64,000 bases of DNA from Liquorilactobacillus cacaonum DSM 21116 (GCF_001436735.1 NZ_AYZE01000014.1:1409-65408); one strand, 5' to 3'. Shown: positions 9,794 to 17,884, counted from the stretch's first letter. A program made the numbers and translations. The notes: generated by a model from the letters alone, not told the origin.

Positions 9794-10078
9794 ATGTTTT
9801 TAACGACTGGTGAAGTAAATCGTGCGTATATGATTGTTGGTATTGTTAATGCTACTGTAAAAAGAACACTTACACCCGATGAGATAGATGATGTAGATAA
9901 TTTTGATGAATTATATGAAAAAGTCAAAACTAAATTAATCGAGCGGACTGTTGCAAGAGATGGTGATGGAATTATAGCGGTACATTTTACTCCTGAAATT
10001 GTTAGCGTGGGAGTCGGGCCTAAGTACATGATCTTACATGGTTATGGTACTGTGATTAGTTTTCCGCAAAAAAAATAA
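9794..10078 (+). CDS. YbjQ/UPF0145-like small protein
   Basis: A 94-residue protein. The second half (DGDGIIAVHFTPEIVSVGVG, then YMILHGYGTVISF) resembles the repeated strand-helix pattern of the YbjQ/UPF0145 putative heavy-metal-binding family, in which an N-terminal TT or TTG segment is also typical (here MFLTTGEV). The central helix is acidic (DEIDDVDNFDELYEK). No characterised function exists for close relatives, and the metal-binding title comes from the domain name only. A GAGGT ribosome binding site precedes the ATG. Assignment is moderate because the similarity is in the pattern, not in a catalytic signature. Confidence 0.6.
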   Translation: MFLTTGEVNRAYMIVGIVNATVKRTLTPDEIDDVDNFDELYEKVKTKLIERTVARDGDGIIAVHFTPEIVSVGVGPKYMILHGYGTVISFPQKK

Positions 10079-10489
10079 ACTGAGCAATTAGTAATGGTAT
10101 ACGTAACTAATTTGCTATAATTACGTGATAGATTTATAAATCTATTTTCAATTTTATGAGGATGAGTTGTGATGCATTTGGCTTGAAAAAGTATGAACTC
10201 ATTGTTATCTAATTCTTGTTTATTGACATTTTTTGAATACGAAAATGAGATAGTTTGAGTCTCACTTATTAAGAACTACTATATTTCTATTCTCAGAATA
10301 AAAAATAGTGGTTCTTTTATTATAGTTCAATTGGCACACTTATTAAAAAAAGTAGTTTTATATTTAGCTATTTTAGAGGATAAAAGGCACTTGTCTATAA
10401 ATAAGTCTTAAAGATTGGACTAAATGAGATAAATTGTGCTAGCTTAGATTATAGATATCAATTTATTTTTTTGGGGGAAGGAGTTATTC
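10079..10489. other. 411-bp intergenic region without a supported gene
   Basis: No convincing coding sequence on either strand. It holds an imperfect inverted repeat with a central GTATAC (10083-10116), a hairpin with T run at 10271-10318 (listed separately), and the GGGGGAAGG ribosome binding site of the hydrolase-like gene at 10473-10481. The 10130-10260 stretch contains only short reading frames under 20 codons. Confidence 0.6.
10271..10318 (+). terminator. Probable terminator in the 10.1-10.5 kb gap
   Basis: AAGAACTACTAT (10271-10282) pairs with ATAGTGGTTCTT (10305-10316) with one G-T pair, followed by a short T run. It lies about 190 bases after the YbjQ-like gene, which is the nearest plus-strand gene upstream. 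Confidence 0.65.
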
Positions 10490-11446
10490 ATGATTAAGAA
10501 AATTTTTGTGAGTTCTATAGTTGCTTCATCAGTGTATTTGAAGTATCAAAGTATCAAGAAAAAAAGAAGTATTCAAAGTATTATTTTTGAATTAGGAATA
10601 AAAAATTTTTGGCATGGACTAGACGCAAGAACGGCAATTAAATTTGAAAAAATGAATCGCGAAAGTTATATGGCATATGAATTACCACAGAAGGTAGAGA
10701 ATAACTTAGGTTTTGAATGGTTAGACGAAAGAAAGCAAGTTTTAAAAAGAGATGGAATTGTATCTCCGGTGAGAAAAGTTATTTTTTATATACATGGAGT
10801 GACATTTTGCCAACACCCTACTGATTTGCAATATAAATTTGTTACAAAAATTGCTGATCGAGTATGTGCAAGTATAGTTATGCCAGTTTACCCCAAAGCG
10901 CCTGCTAAGAACGTTGATGATGCACTTTCGATGATTATGCGAAGTTACCAAGAACTTCTTTCGTCATATGCTGGTAAATCTGAAAACATTATAATACTCG
11001 GAGATGCTTTGGGTGGCGGGCTTGCTATTTCACTATTAGAACAGCTTAGAGATGCACAAATTTCATTACCTAAGCAAGCGATATTATTGTCACCTTGGCT
11101 AGATGCGTCGCTAACTAATCCAGCCATCGAAGATATTTCTGAAAGAGATTCAGTTTTAAATTTAGATGAGTTACACCTCGAAGCTACGTATTATGCTGGA
11201 GATGAAGAGCTTAAATCACCAGTAGTAAGTCCAATCTACGGTGAACTCGACAATTTGCCAAATATAACCATTTTTGGAGGGACAGAGGAAATTTTATATC
11301 CAGATATGAAAATATTTACCGAAAAGGTAAAAGAAAATGTAGAATTATTTACTTATAAGGGAATGTTTCATCTTTTTCAACTTTTTCCATTACCAGAATC
11401 AAAAAGGGTTATTGAGCAAATTACCGATTTAATCCAATATAACTAA
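10490..11446 (+). CDS. Membrane-anchored alpha/beta-hydrolase-like protein lacking the catalytic serine
   Basis: A 318-residue member of the HSL/esterase-like alpha/beta-hydrolase group with an N-terminal hydrophobic anchor (residues 4-20). Two active-site motifs are altered. The oxyanion HGGG is HGVT (residues 102-105), and the nucleophile motif GDSAGG is GDALGG (171-176), with Ala173 in place of Ser. The acid (Asp272, in YPDMK) and base (His294, in GMFHLFQ) candidates remain, as does the SPWLD motif near 201. Active lactobacillar esterases of this family carry GDSAGG. Hydrolysis is therefore unlikely, and a binding or structural role, or a degenerate enzyme, is inferred. The reading frame is intact. 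A terminator shared with prsA follows. Confidence 0.85.
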   Translation: MIKKIFVSSIVASSVYLKYQSIKKKRSIQSIIFELGIKNFWHGLDARTAIKFEKMNRESYMAYELPQKVENNLGFEWLDERKQVLKRDGIVSPVRKVIFYIHGVTFCQHPTDLQYKFVTKIADRVCASIVMPVYPKAPAKNVDDALSMIMRSYQELLSSYAGKSENIIILGDALGGGLAISLLEQLRDAQISLPKQAILLSPWLDASLTNPAIEDISERDSVLNLDELHLEATYYAGDEELKSPVVSPIYGELDNLPNITIFGGTEEILYPDMKIFTEKVKENVELFTYKGMFHLFQLFPLPESKRVIEQITDLIQYN

Positions 11447-11447
11447 T

Positions 11448-11484
11448 AAAAAAACAGCAGAGTTTTAAATTCTGCCGTTTTTTT
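11448..11484. terminator. Bidirectional terminator between the hydrolase-like gene and prsA
   Basis: AAACAGCAGAG pairs with TTCTGCCGTTT with one mismatch; A tract on the left and eight T residues on the right, serving the two convergent genes. Confidence 0.85.
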
Positions 11485-11504
11485 GTGTCGTTTTATTAAT
11501 TTAA

Positions 11505-12398
11505 TTAGTTACTGCTTGATGAGGATGAGCTTGAACTTGTTGAAAGGTAACTTGAGAGAATATCTTTTAAATCATTATCTTTAATTGAGACATTTCCCTT
11601 TTTAAGAACTTTACCAATAACTGTTTGAAGAAGTGATGAGTCATTCATGTCACTATCAATAATTTGTTTCTTAAGTTCACTGATATGTGCACTCATTTTA
11701 CCCTTAGCTGGTCGTTTGATAGACTTGATAATATGATAGCCATAACTTGTTTTAACAGGAGTTGTTGTATATTCACCTTGCTTCAAAGCAAAGGCAGCTT
11801 TCTTAAATGCTGATACTAATGAAGTATCTGTATTATCAAATGCTGATAATTTACCACCTTTATTTTTAGTAGCAGTATCTGTCGAGTATTTCTTAGCAAG
11901 TTCAGTAAAGTTACCACCAGCTTGTAACAATTTGATTACTTTTTCAGCAGTTGCTTTTTTTGCAACTAGGATATGTGCAACTGTTGTCTTAGGTTGATAA
12001 CTCTTCCATTGTTTCTCTAATTGTTTTTCTGTAATAGTTGTGTTTGCTTTTACAGCTTCACGAAGCAACAGATTTGAACGAAGTTGTTGCTTGAAACTCG
12101 ATTTGGTCAAACTATTTTCAGACAAGACACTCGAAAATGATGAACCGTATTGACTAGCATAGGTATTGTACTGAGCATTAACTTGTTTTGCTGAAACCTT
12201 GCTACCGTATTGTTTTTCAAGCACCTTATCAAGAATCATTTGTTGTAAAATTTGTTTCCCTGAGGAAGTCTTTTTCATACTATCATAGTAAGCACTCTCA
12301 GTAATTTTACCACCTGAAGTTGTTGCAACTGTTTTGGAGCAAGCAGCTAAACTTACAGTCATAAGGATACCTGCTAATGCAAGAAGCCATTTTTTCAT
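11505..12398 (-). CDS. prsA: Foldase lipoprotein PrsA (parvulin peptidyl-prolyl isomerase)
   Basis: Extracytoplasmic chaperone and prolyl isomerase that helps secreted proteins fold. The 297-residue product has a lipoprotein signal ([20 protein letters not shown], lipobox LAAC with Cys20), a helical N domain, a PpiC parvulin domain (about residues 133-225, from VAHILV to YGYHIIKSI) and a C-terminal tail ending in ten serines and Asn. An in-frame start 54 bases further upstream was rejected because it would add residues before the signal peptide. It sits next to hit and ecsAB, the arrangement also seen in B. subtilis. Confidence 0.95.
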   Translation of the reverse strand: MKKWLLALAGILMTVSLAACSKTVATTSGGKITESAYYDSMKKTSSGKQILQQMILDKVLEKQYGSKVSAKQVNAQYNTYASQYGSSFSSVLSENSLTKSSFKQQLRSNLLLREAVKANTTITEKQLEKQWKSYQPKTTVAHILVAKKATAEKVIKLLQAGGNFTELAKKYSTDTATKNKGGKLSAFDNTDTSLVSAFKKAAFALKQGEYTTTPVKTSYGYHIIKSIKRPAKGKMSAHISELKKQIIDSDMNDSSLLQTVIGKVLKKGNVSIKDNDLKDILSSYLSTSSSSSSSSSN

Positions 12399-12545
12399 TA
12401 TAAAATACACATCCATTCGTTTATTTTGCTTGTATAAGAATATACAAATCAACGTTATTAACTATAACACAATAGTTCCTTAAGGTTGAATTAAAAGACA
12501 AAATTTACAAAAAAATTCATCTTTTATTCAATTTATGAAGTCTTT

Positions 12546-12839
12546 TCATAAATTTTCCTGAAATTTAGTAATATTATCAAGGTTATTTTTTATTTTGAAT
12601 TGATATTCAGAAATAATAGTGGAAAGCTCTTCAATTCTTTTTTGAGAATTAGGTAATTCCTTTTTTAGTTTTTCAATACTTTCTAAAAGATTATCATAAG
12701 AGTTTTTTACAGTCTTAGCTGATGCAAAGACTTCCTTTGCCTTTTCGCCAGATTCAATGATTTTATTGCGCGAAAGATAACCAACTAGAGAAAATATTCC
12801 CACTGCAGTTAAACTTAAAAGTGCCGTTTTTTGGGTCAT
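12546..12839 (-). CDS. YtxH-like small membrane protein
   Basis: A 97-residue protein with one N-terminal membrane segment (about residues 5-21) followed by a long charged helix likely to form a coiled coil (residues 30-97, rich in Lys and Glu). This is the plan of YtxH/YhaH-like Gram-positive proteins, and a gene of this kind also accompanies prsA and hit in bacilli. Function is unknown. Its GGAGG ribosome binding site lies in the end of hit, with three bases between the genes, so the two are cotranscribed. Confidence 0.75.
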   Translation of the reverse strand: MTQKTALLSLTAVGIFSLVGYLSRNKIIESGEKAKEVFASAKTVKNSYDNLLESIEKLKKELPNSQKRIEELSTIISEYQFKIKNNLDNITKFQENL

Positions 12840-12842
12840 AAG

Positions 12843-13271
12843 CTAATCCTCCAAATTTTGTTTGATACTGGCAGCAATTTCTTGTAACTGATTTGTTGAA
12901 TATTTCTCAGAATTATTTGTGAAGTTTATTGAGAAACTATCAGATTCTGTATAACGCGGAATTAAGTGGAAATGTGAATGAAAGACAGATTGATAAGCAA
13001 GTTCACCGTTATTATTTACAATATTGAGTCCCAAAATTTTTGGATTACTTTTTTTAATTGCACGAGCTATCACAGGTATTTTAACTAAGACTTTGCTAGA
13101 TAAAGCAGCATCATAGTCAAAAATATTAGTAACATGTTTTTTAGGAATCAAAAGAGTATGTCCTACTGTTGTTTGGGATATATCTAAAAAAGCTTTTACA
13201 TCATCATCTTCATAGACAGATACACTTGGAATTTCCCCAGTGATAATTTTACAAAAAATACAATCTTCCAT
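12843..13271 (-). CDS. hit: HIT-family nucleotide hydrolase
   Basis: A 142-residue histidine-triad protein. CIFCKIITGEIPS at the N terminus carries the Cys pair of the bacterial HinT/Hit subgroup, and HSHFHLIPR near residue 107 is the H-x-H-x-H catalytic motif. Family members hydrolyse nucleoside phosphoramidates or adenylates in the cytoplasm. It is the first gene of the minus-strand hit-YtxH-like(-prsA) group and is divergent from ecsA, sharing a 138-bp control region. Confidence 0.93.
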   Translation of the reverse strand: MEDCIFCKIITGEIPSVSVYEDDDVKAFLDISQTTVGHTLLIPKKHVTNIFDYDAALSSKVLVKIPVIARAIKKSNPKILGLNIVNNNGELAYQSVFHSHFHLIPRYTESDSFSINFTNNSEKYSTNQLQEIAASIKQNLED

Positions 13272-13301
13272 AAAAAGAAACCTTCTTTCAATTGGTATTA
13301 T

Positions 13302-13329
13302 ATTGTAGTATACAATATAATACTACAAT
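13302..13329. promoter_or_regulatory. Palindrome between hit and ecsA
   Basis: ATTGTAGTAT (13302-13311) and ATACTACAAT (13320-13329) are perfect 10-base arms separated by eight bases. The element sits 31 bases upstream of the hit start and 81 bases before ecsA, in the shared regulatory region. There is no T run on either side, so an operator is more likely than a terminator. The regulator is unknown. Confidence 0.55.
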
Positions 13330-13366
13330 GATGGAAACTTTATATTAATTTGAATACCATTGTTTA

Positions 13367-13375
13367 TGCTATAAT
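13367..13375 (+). promoter_or_regulatory. Extended -10 element of ecsAB
   Basis: TGCTATAAT is a consensus extended -10 (TGn-TATAAT), 34 bases ahead of the ecsA start. The -35 is weak (TTAATT-like), which is usual for extended -10 promoters. Confidence 0.5.
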
Positions 13376-13409
13376 CAGCATTACAGATAAGTGAAAGGAT
13401 TTACAAAAG

Positions 13410-14150
13410 ATGACATTAAAGGTGCAAGGGCTTGTTGGTGGGTATTCGAAGATACCTGTTTTAAAAGATATCTCTTTCGAGGTTAATTCAGGGCAGCTAG
13501 TTGGTTTGATTGGGTTAAATGGTGCAGGGAAATCAACAACTATTAATCATATAATTGGGTTGCTCGAGCCTCAAAAAGGAGCTATTAAAATTGATGATAT
13601 AGGGCTTAAAGATGACGCAAAGGCCTATAAGGGTAAGTTGGCATATATGCCAGAAATGCCGGTGTTATATCAAGAATTAACACTTAAAGAACATTTAGAA
13701 CTAACCATCATGGCGTATGGCTTAGACTCAAACAAAGCATGGAGAATAGCTAATAAGTTATTAGGCATCTTTCGTTTAGCTAATAAATTAGATTGGTTTC
13801 CAGCAAATTTTTCTAAGGGTATGCGTCAAAAAGTAATGATAGTATGTGCATTTATTACTAGGGCCGATGTATATGTTATTGATGAACCTTTTTTAGGATT
13901 AGATCCCTTGGCAACTAGAGATTTATTAACATTAGTTGATTCTGAAAAGAAGAGAGGGTCAGCTATTTTAATGTCAACTCATGTATTGAGTACAGCACAA
14001 GAATACTGTGATTATTTTGTTTTACTTCATCAAGGTAGGATTAAGGCCAAGGGAAGCCTCCAGGAACTAAGGACTTTGTATGGTAATGATTCTGCATCGT
14101 TAACTGATATTTATCTTGGAATGACACAGGATGGAAAAAGCAATGAATGA
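13410..14150 (+). CDS. ecsA: ABC transporter ATP-binding protein EcsA
   Basis: ATPase of the EcsAB transporter, needed in B. subtilis for protein secretion, competence and regulated intramembrane proteolysis. The 246-residue protein has Walker A GLNGAGKSTT (near residue 36), a signature FSKGMRQKV in place of LSGGQ, Walker B DVYVIDEP and the switch His in STHVLS. The degenerate signature is normal for this subfamily. Its stop overlaps the ecsB start (ATGA). Next to prsA-hit, this is the conserved Bacillales/Lactobacillales order. Confidence 0.93.
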   Translation: MTLKVQGLVGGYSKIPVLKDISFEVNSGQLVGLIGLNGAGKSTTINHIIGLLEPQKGAIKIDDIGLKDDAKAYKGKLAYMPEMPVLYQELTLKEHLELTIMAYGLDSNKAWRIANKLLGIFRLANKLDWFPANFSKGMRQKVMIVCAFITRADVYVIDEPFLGLDPLATRDLLTLVDSEKKRGSAILMSTHVLSTAQEYCDYFVLLHQGRIKAKGSLQELRTLYGNDSASLTDIYLGMTQDGKSNE

Positions 14151-15348
14151 GATTTGGAATAAAAGATTAAAGGCATACCAAAGTACACTATTACGATATT
14201 CAAAATATGTTTTTAATGATCATTTTGTGTTGGCCTTACTTTTTTTTGTTGGTGGTTTAGGGCTGGCTTATTCGAATTTTGTGAAGGCTTTACCTTTGAA
14301 TATATTATGGTGGGAAAAACCGATACTCATTGTTATCCTCTTTCTTCTTTTAAAAGTTGGTAAATTGACAAGTCTTTTAGTGGAAGCAGATAGTGTGTTT
14401 TTATTGCCTAAAGACTATGAAATGAAAGGTTTTTTGCAATTGGCGTTGAAACATTCTTCGTTAATTGCGTCAGTGATACAGTTAGGATTTATTGTGGTTT
14501 TATCACCATTCATTTTACAAGGGCTTCATTGGAGTCTCTTGAAGCTTTTTTTACTTTTTCTAGCATTATGTTTTCTGAAAATAATGGATTTAATCCAGAT
14601 TATGCTAGGTGCCTATATTGAACATTCTGAAAAATTGTGGATAAAAATTTTATGTCAATTGAGTCAACTTATTATTCTAAGTCTGTGTATTTATGTGAAT
14701 GTTTTTATTGGTACGTTTATTGCTTTTATTTGTCTAGTAATTGCAAAATATTATTTTAATAGTGCATCAAAAGTACATATTTTCAGATGGAATGATATGA
14801 TTAAATTTGAAAAAGAAAGGCTAATGGTTCTATACAGATTTATCAATTTATTCACTGATGTTCCACAAATTGTGGGACAAACAAAACGCCGGAAAATATT
14901 TGATTTTATGTTGCCCAAGACAAAGAATGATCCGTATCTTTATCTATACAGTAGGAGTTTTATTAGACAAAGTGGTTTTAGTGGAATGTTTGTCAGATTA
15001 CTATGTTTAGCAAGTATCATAATCTTATTTTCAACAAATTTGATTTTTAGTTTTTTAATAATTTGTATGTTTATTTACTTGATAGGTTTTCAATTGTTTG
15101 GATTATATTTTACTTTTGATGATAATGTGTTCATATATATCTACCCAGTTAGTGAAAGTCAAAAAAAAGTAGCATTTGTAAAATTAATACGTAAAATGTT
15201 GTATGGTGTTTGGGCAATTTTAAATGTATTAGCGGTAATTAAATTGGGATTTAAGGCATCTTTTCTATTAATTCCATTTGTTTCGTTTGTTGAAATATAT
15301 GTAATTGTGGGTTATTTATTAACAAACTATCTCAAAAAAAAAGCTTGA
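14143..15348 (+). CDS. ecsB: ABC transporter membrane protein EcsB
   Basis: Partner permease of EcsA, 401 residues, with two blocks of hydrophobic segments (about 35-205 and 285-400) around a charged cytoplasmic loop containing RRKIFDFMLPKTKNDPYLYLYSR, typical of EcsB. I chose the ATG at 14143 because AGGATGG (14128-14134) is spaced eight bases from it; the ATG at 14131 lies within that site. No ecsC follows, as in most lactobacilli. Confidence 0.9.
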   Translation: MNEIWNKRLKAYQSTLLRYSKYVFNDHFVLALLFFVGGLGLAYSNFVKALPLNILWWEKPILIVILFLLLKVGKLTSLLVEADSVFLLPKDYEMKGFLQLALKHSSLIASVIQLGFIVVLSPFILQGLHWSLLKLFLLFLALCFLKIMDLIQIMLGAYIEHSEKLWIKILCQLSQLIILSLCIYVNVFIGTFIAFICLVIAKYYFNSASKVHIFRWNDMIKFEKERLMVLYRFINLFTDVPQIVGQTKRRKIFDFMLPKTKNDPYLYLYSRSFIRQSGFSGMFVRLLCLASIIILFSTNLIFSFLIICMFIYLIGFQLFGLYFTFDDNVFIYIYPVSESQKKVAFVKLIRKMLYGVWAILNVLAVIKLGFKASFLLIPFVSFVEIYVIVGYLLTNYLKKKA

Positions 15349-15412
15349 CACTTGTTGTATGAATTTGTATCCTTGTCTAAGGATTATGGACTTGTAGAGG
15401 AGACTTGCCAAT

Positions 15413-16207
15413 ATGGATTTCAGGTTGGATGATGGTTGGCAGATTCGTCCGCTTAGGGGGAATACCGGGACTGCTTATATGGGGATTAGAGAGCAGGAAA
15501 GGTTGTTTATAAAAAGAAATACTTCGCCTTTTTTGGCCGCACTGTCTTTAGAGGAAATCACACCTAGATTGGTATGGACAAAGCACATTTCAACTGGGGA
15601 CACTTTGACGGCGCAGGAATGGCTAAATGGTCGGTGTCTTTCCAAAGAAGAAATGGGACAAGAATCTGTTGCAAAACTGTTAGCAAGGATTCATGACTCT
15701 AAAATTCTGAGAAAAATGTTGCGACAAGTAGGCGGTAGATATATTTTTCCCGAAGAGTTGCTTAGTAATTATTTTAGAGGGTTGAGTCTAGAACTACGGA
15801 CACATCCTTTGTTAAAAAAAGTTGCAAACCAATTGCGGATGCATCAGCCAAAGTTAGATCATAGAAAATTTAAGGTTTCACATGGCGATTTAAATCATAA
15901 GAATTGGTTATTATCGGATAGTGGTAAACTATATTTAGTTGATTGGGAATCTGCGAGATTGGCAGATAATGCGCTGGATATTAGTATGTTAATGTGTCAA
16001 TATGTCCCACGGAAAGATTGGAATCAATGGTTAACTAAAAAATACGACATTGCAGTTACGGATAGTTTGAAACGAAGAATATGTTGGTATTACATGGTTA
16101 ATTTGTTGCTCTCGGTTAAGGAAAATCATCAACGTGGTCATTTTTTTGAAATGAACCAAGACATATTACAGGTAGCAGATTTTTTTAATAATCAAGAATT
16201 TGTTTGA
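15413..16207 (+). CDS. Phosphotransferase of the choline/aminoglycoside kinase family (YtmP-like)
   Basis: A 264-residue protein-kinase-like phosphotransferase. SHGDLNHKNWL (about residue 160) is the catalytic loop with the HGDxxxxN core, and LYLVDWESA carries the metal-binding Asp. The gene precedes trmB, as ytmP does in B. subtilis. Substrate unknown; an amino alcohol, sugar or thiamine-like compound is possible. An AGAGGAG ribosome binding site precedes the ATG. A terminator-like hairpin separates it from trmB. Confidence 0.85.
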   Translation: MDFRLDDGWQIRPLRGNTGTAYMGIREQERLFIKRNTSPFLAALSLEEITPRLVWTKHISTGDTLTAQEWLNGRCLSKEEMGQESVAKLLARIHDSKILRKMLRQVGGRYIFPEELLSNYFRGLSLELRTHPLLKKVANQLRMHQPKLDHRKFKVSHGDLNHKNWLLSDSGKLYLVDWESARLADNALDISMLMCQYVPRKDWNQWLTKKYDIAVTDSLKRRICWYYMVNLLLSVKENHQRGHFFEMNQDILQVADFFNNQEFV

Positions 16208-16245
16208 TAAAAAAAGTATAATAGAATAATTGGATTAATATTAAG

Positions 16246-16312
16246 CATCTTGGAAAAACCGATTGATTGCAATTTAGTCAATTGGTTTTTTATTTGAAGA
16301 GACTCCAAGATG
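16246..16312 (+). other. Nested inverted repeat in the trmB leader
   Basis: CATCTTGGA (16246-16254) and TCCAAGATG (16304-16312) are perfect 9-base complements that enclose the terminator-like hairpin at 16254-16291. The outer helix would bring the two ends of the leader together, 28 bases before the trmB start. It may be a structured leader RNA or chance pairing. Confidence 0.4.
16254..16291 (+). terminator. Rho-independent terminator after the phosphotransferase gene
   Basis: AAAAACCGATTGA (16254-16266) pairs with TCAATTGGTTTTT (16278-16290) with one G-T pair; the T run is part of the 3' arm. Confidence 0.8.
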
Positions 16313-16340
16313 ATTAGTTGATGCTGAAAGGAATGAAAAT

Positions 16341-17000
16341 ATGCGTTTACGAAATAAACCATGGGCAAAGCCACTCATTGATGGCAATCCTGATTTAATA
16401 GTGACAAACCCGAATGAATATCGTGGAAAGTGGGAAACAAGATTTAAAAGAAGTGCGCCATTATTTATTGAAGTAGGAATGGGTAAAGGTGGATTTATAA
16501 TAGAATTAGCAAGGCTTCATCCGGAGAATAATTATATTGGTATTGAGATACAAACAACTGTTGCCGCGATTGTTTTAAAAAAACAAATTGAAATAAAACT
16601 TCCCAATTTACAATTGATTTGTGCAAACGGAAGTGGGTTAAGTGAATATTTCGAAGAAAATGAGATTGATGGAATTTTTTTGAATTTTTCTGATCCTTGG
16701 CCAAAAAAAAGACAAGAGAAGCGACGATTAACATATAGAACATTTTTAAAACAATATCAGAATGTGATGAGTGATGAGGGGACCATAGAATTTAAAACGG
16801 ATAATCGTGGGTTGTTCGAATACTCTCTCAAAAGTATGAATAATTATGGAATGAATTTTGAGCAAGTTTTTTTGGATTTGCACAAAAATGAAGAAGCAAT
16901 GCTTGATAATGTAATGACTGAATATGAAGAAAAGTTCAGTAAAAAAGGACAACCAATATACAAAATTGTTGCTAACTTCCAAAAGTTAGAACAAGTATAG
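16341..17000 (+). CDS. trmB: tRNA (guanine-N7)-methyltransferase
   Basis: Methylates N7 of G46 in the variable loop of tRNAs using SAM. The 219-residue protein carries the SAM-binding [11 protein letters not shown] (near residue 40), the GIEIQ acidic loop, and [18 protein letters not shown], which holds the conserved SDPWPK active-site segment, plus the C-terminal [14 protein letters not shown] block. Length is normal. AAAGGAATG lies just upstream of the ATG. It ends 16 bases before a convergent small gene. Confidence 0.96.
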   Translation: MRLRNKPWAKPLIDGNPDLIVTNPNEYRGKWETRFKRSAPLFIEVGMGKGGFIIELARLHPENNYIGIEIQTTVAAIVLKKQIEIKLPNLQLICANGSGLSEYFEENEIDGIFLNFSDPWPKKRQEKRRLTYRTFLKQYQNVMSDEGTIEFKTDNRGLFEYSLKSMNNYGMNFEQVFLDLHKNEEAMLDNVMTEYEEKFSKKGQPIYKIVANFQKLEQV

Positions 17001-17015
17001 GTTATCCTCAATAAG

Positions 17016-17348
17016 TTATGCATCAATTCTGTTAAGGCTAAGCACACTACCAGTTTTAGCATCTGCTTGAAATTCATAACGAACAAGCTGATTGTCCTCA
17101 ATTCGGGATACACCGCCTTGATAGACCTCTGTAGTTAAAGCAAATTTGCGGATTTGTTTAGTTTGAACAGCTATCCAAGAATCTTGAATAGGTATCTCAT
17201 TTTGAAAAGAATTTTTAATATTTTCTAAAATTTGTTGTGGAGTAAGTTGTGTGTTCTTTTTTAGAATGTTACTAGCTTGCACACCACCAATAAATCCAGT
17301 TAAAATACCTAAGGTTAATGGCAAAAATCTATTGAAAGTAATTGTCAT
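17016..17348 (-). CDS. Small secreted or anchored PepSY-like protein
   Basis: A 110-residue protein with an N-terminal hydrophobic segment (residues 7-25, LPLTLGILTGFIGGVQA) that may act as signal peptide or anchor. The rest (from LTPQQILENIKNSF to FQADAKTGSVLSLNRID) fits the helix-strand pattern of a PepSY domain, with the ending -DAKTG-x-(V/I)-L- that is typical of it. Such domains are often found in small exported proteins of lactobacilli with no known role. GAGGTG precedes the ATG. It sits tail to tail with trmB. Confidence 0.7.
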   Translation of the reverse strand: MTITFNRFLPLTLGILTGFIGGVQASNILKKNTQLTPQQILENIKNSFQNEIPIQDSWIAVQTKQIRKFALTTEVYQGGVSRIEDNQLVRYEFQADAKTGSVLSLNRIDA

Positions 17349-17455
17349 GAAGAAAACACCTCACTTTATTCTTAATTTAATAATTAATTATAACACTAAT
17401 TTTTCAGTTGCTTGAATAAATTGGAGTAAATGCCTTTTTTTTGAAGGTAAATAGG

Positions 17456-17470
17456 CTATAATGATGATAA
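17456..17470. promoter_or_regulatory. PerR-box-like sequence overlapping a -10 element
   Basis: CTATAATGATGATAA matches the PerR consensus TTATAATNATTATAA at 12 of 14 defined positions and overlaps TATAAT (17457-17462), which is in the right place to be the -10 of the thioredoxin-like gene. A separate TGATGAT/ATCATCA repeat follows in the leader. Regulation by PerR or a relative is an inference from the match only. Confidence 0.35.
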
Positions 17471-17502
17471 TCGAATTAATAATCATCAAGGAGGAATGAA
17501 AG

Positions 17503-17823
17503 ATGGAACAATTTGGAAAAATGAATTTGGAAACACTTGAAAAAAAATTAGCAAAGGGCTCATTTGTCTTATTTTTTTCTGCTGGTTGGTGTTCAGATTG
17601 CAGTTTTATAAAGCCATCACTTCCAGAGATTGAGGAAGAGTATAAAGACTATAAGTTTATTCATATCGATCGGGATGAAAATATCGAATTGTGTCAAGAA
17701 ATGATGGTAATGGGAATTCCGAGCTTCATCGTTTACAAAGATGGCAAAGAAGTTGCACGTTTTGTTAATAAGGATCGAAAAACTAAAGAAGAAGTTGAAT
17801 CATTTTTAAATGGAGTCGCATGA
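17503..17823 (+). CDS. Thioredoxin-like protein (YtpP type)
   Basis: A 106-residue thioredoxin-fold protein. The active site is WCSDC (near residue 31) in place of WCGPC, and the cis-proline segment MGIPSFIVYKDG is intact. This matches YtpP-type thioredoxins of Gram-positives, which act as thiol-disulphide reductants in the cytoplasm and sit next to ytpR, as here. AAGGAGG precedes the ATG. A terminator follows before ytpR. The operator-like sequence over its promoter suggests redox or metal control, unproven. Confidence 0.9.
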   Translation: MEQFGKMNLETLEKKLAKGSFVLFFSAGWCSDCSFIKPSLPEIEEEYKDYKFIHIDRDENIELCQEMMVMGIPSFIVYKDGKEVARFVNKDRKTKEEVESFLNGVA

Positions 17824-17830
17824 TTTAATA

Positions 17831-17866
17831 AAGAATGGGACTGTGTATGCGCGCAGTTCTTTTTTT
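17831..17866 (+). terminator. Rho-independent terminator after the thioredoxin-like gene
   Basis: GGGACTGTG pairs with CGCAGTTCT (two G-T pairs), followed by seven T residues. Confidence 0.8.
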
Positions 17867-17884
17867 GTGTAAAGGAGAAAGTAC

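Noticed and set aside
11505-11560. Serine-rich C terminus of PrsA as a cell-wall or glycosylation signal
   Set aside because: Low-complexity Ser tails are common in lactobacillar PrsA proteins and no LPxTG motif is present.
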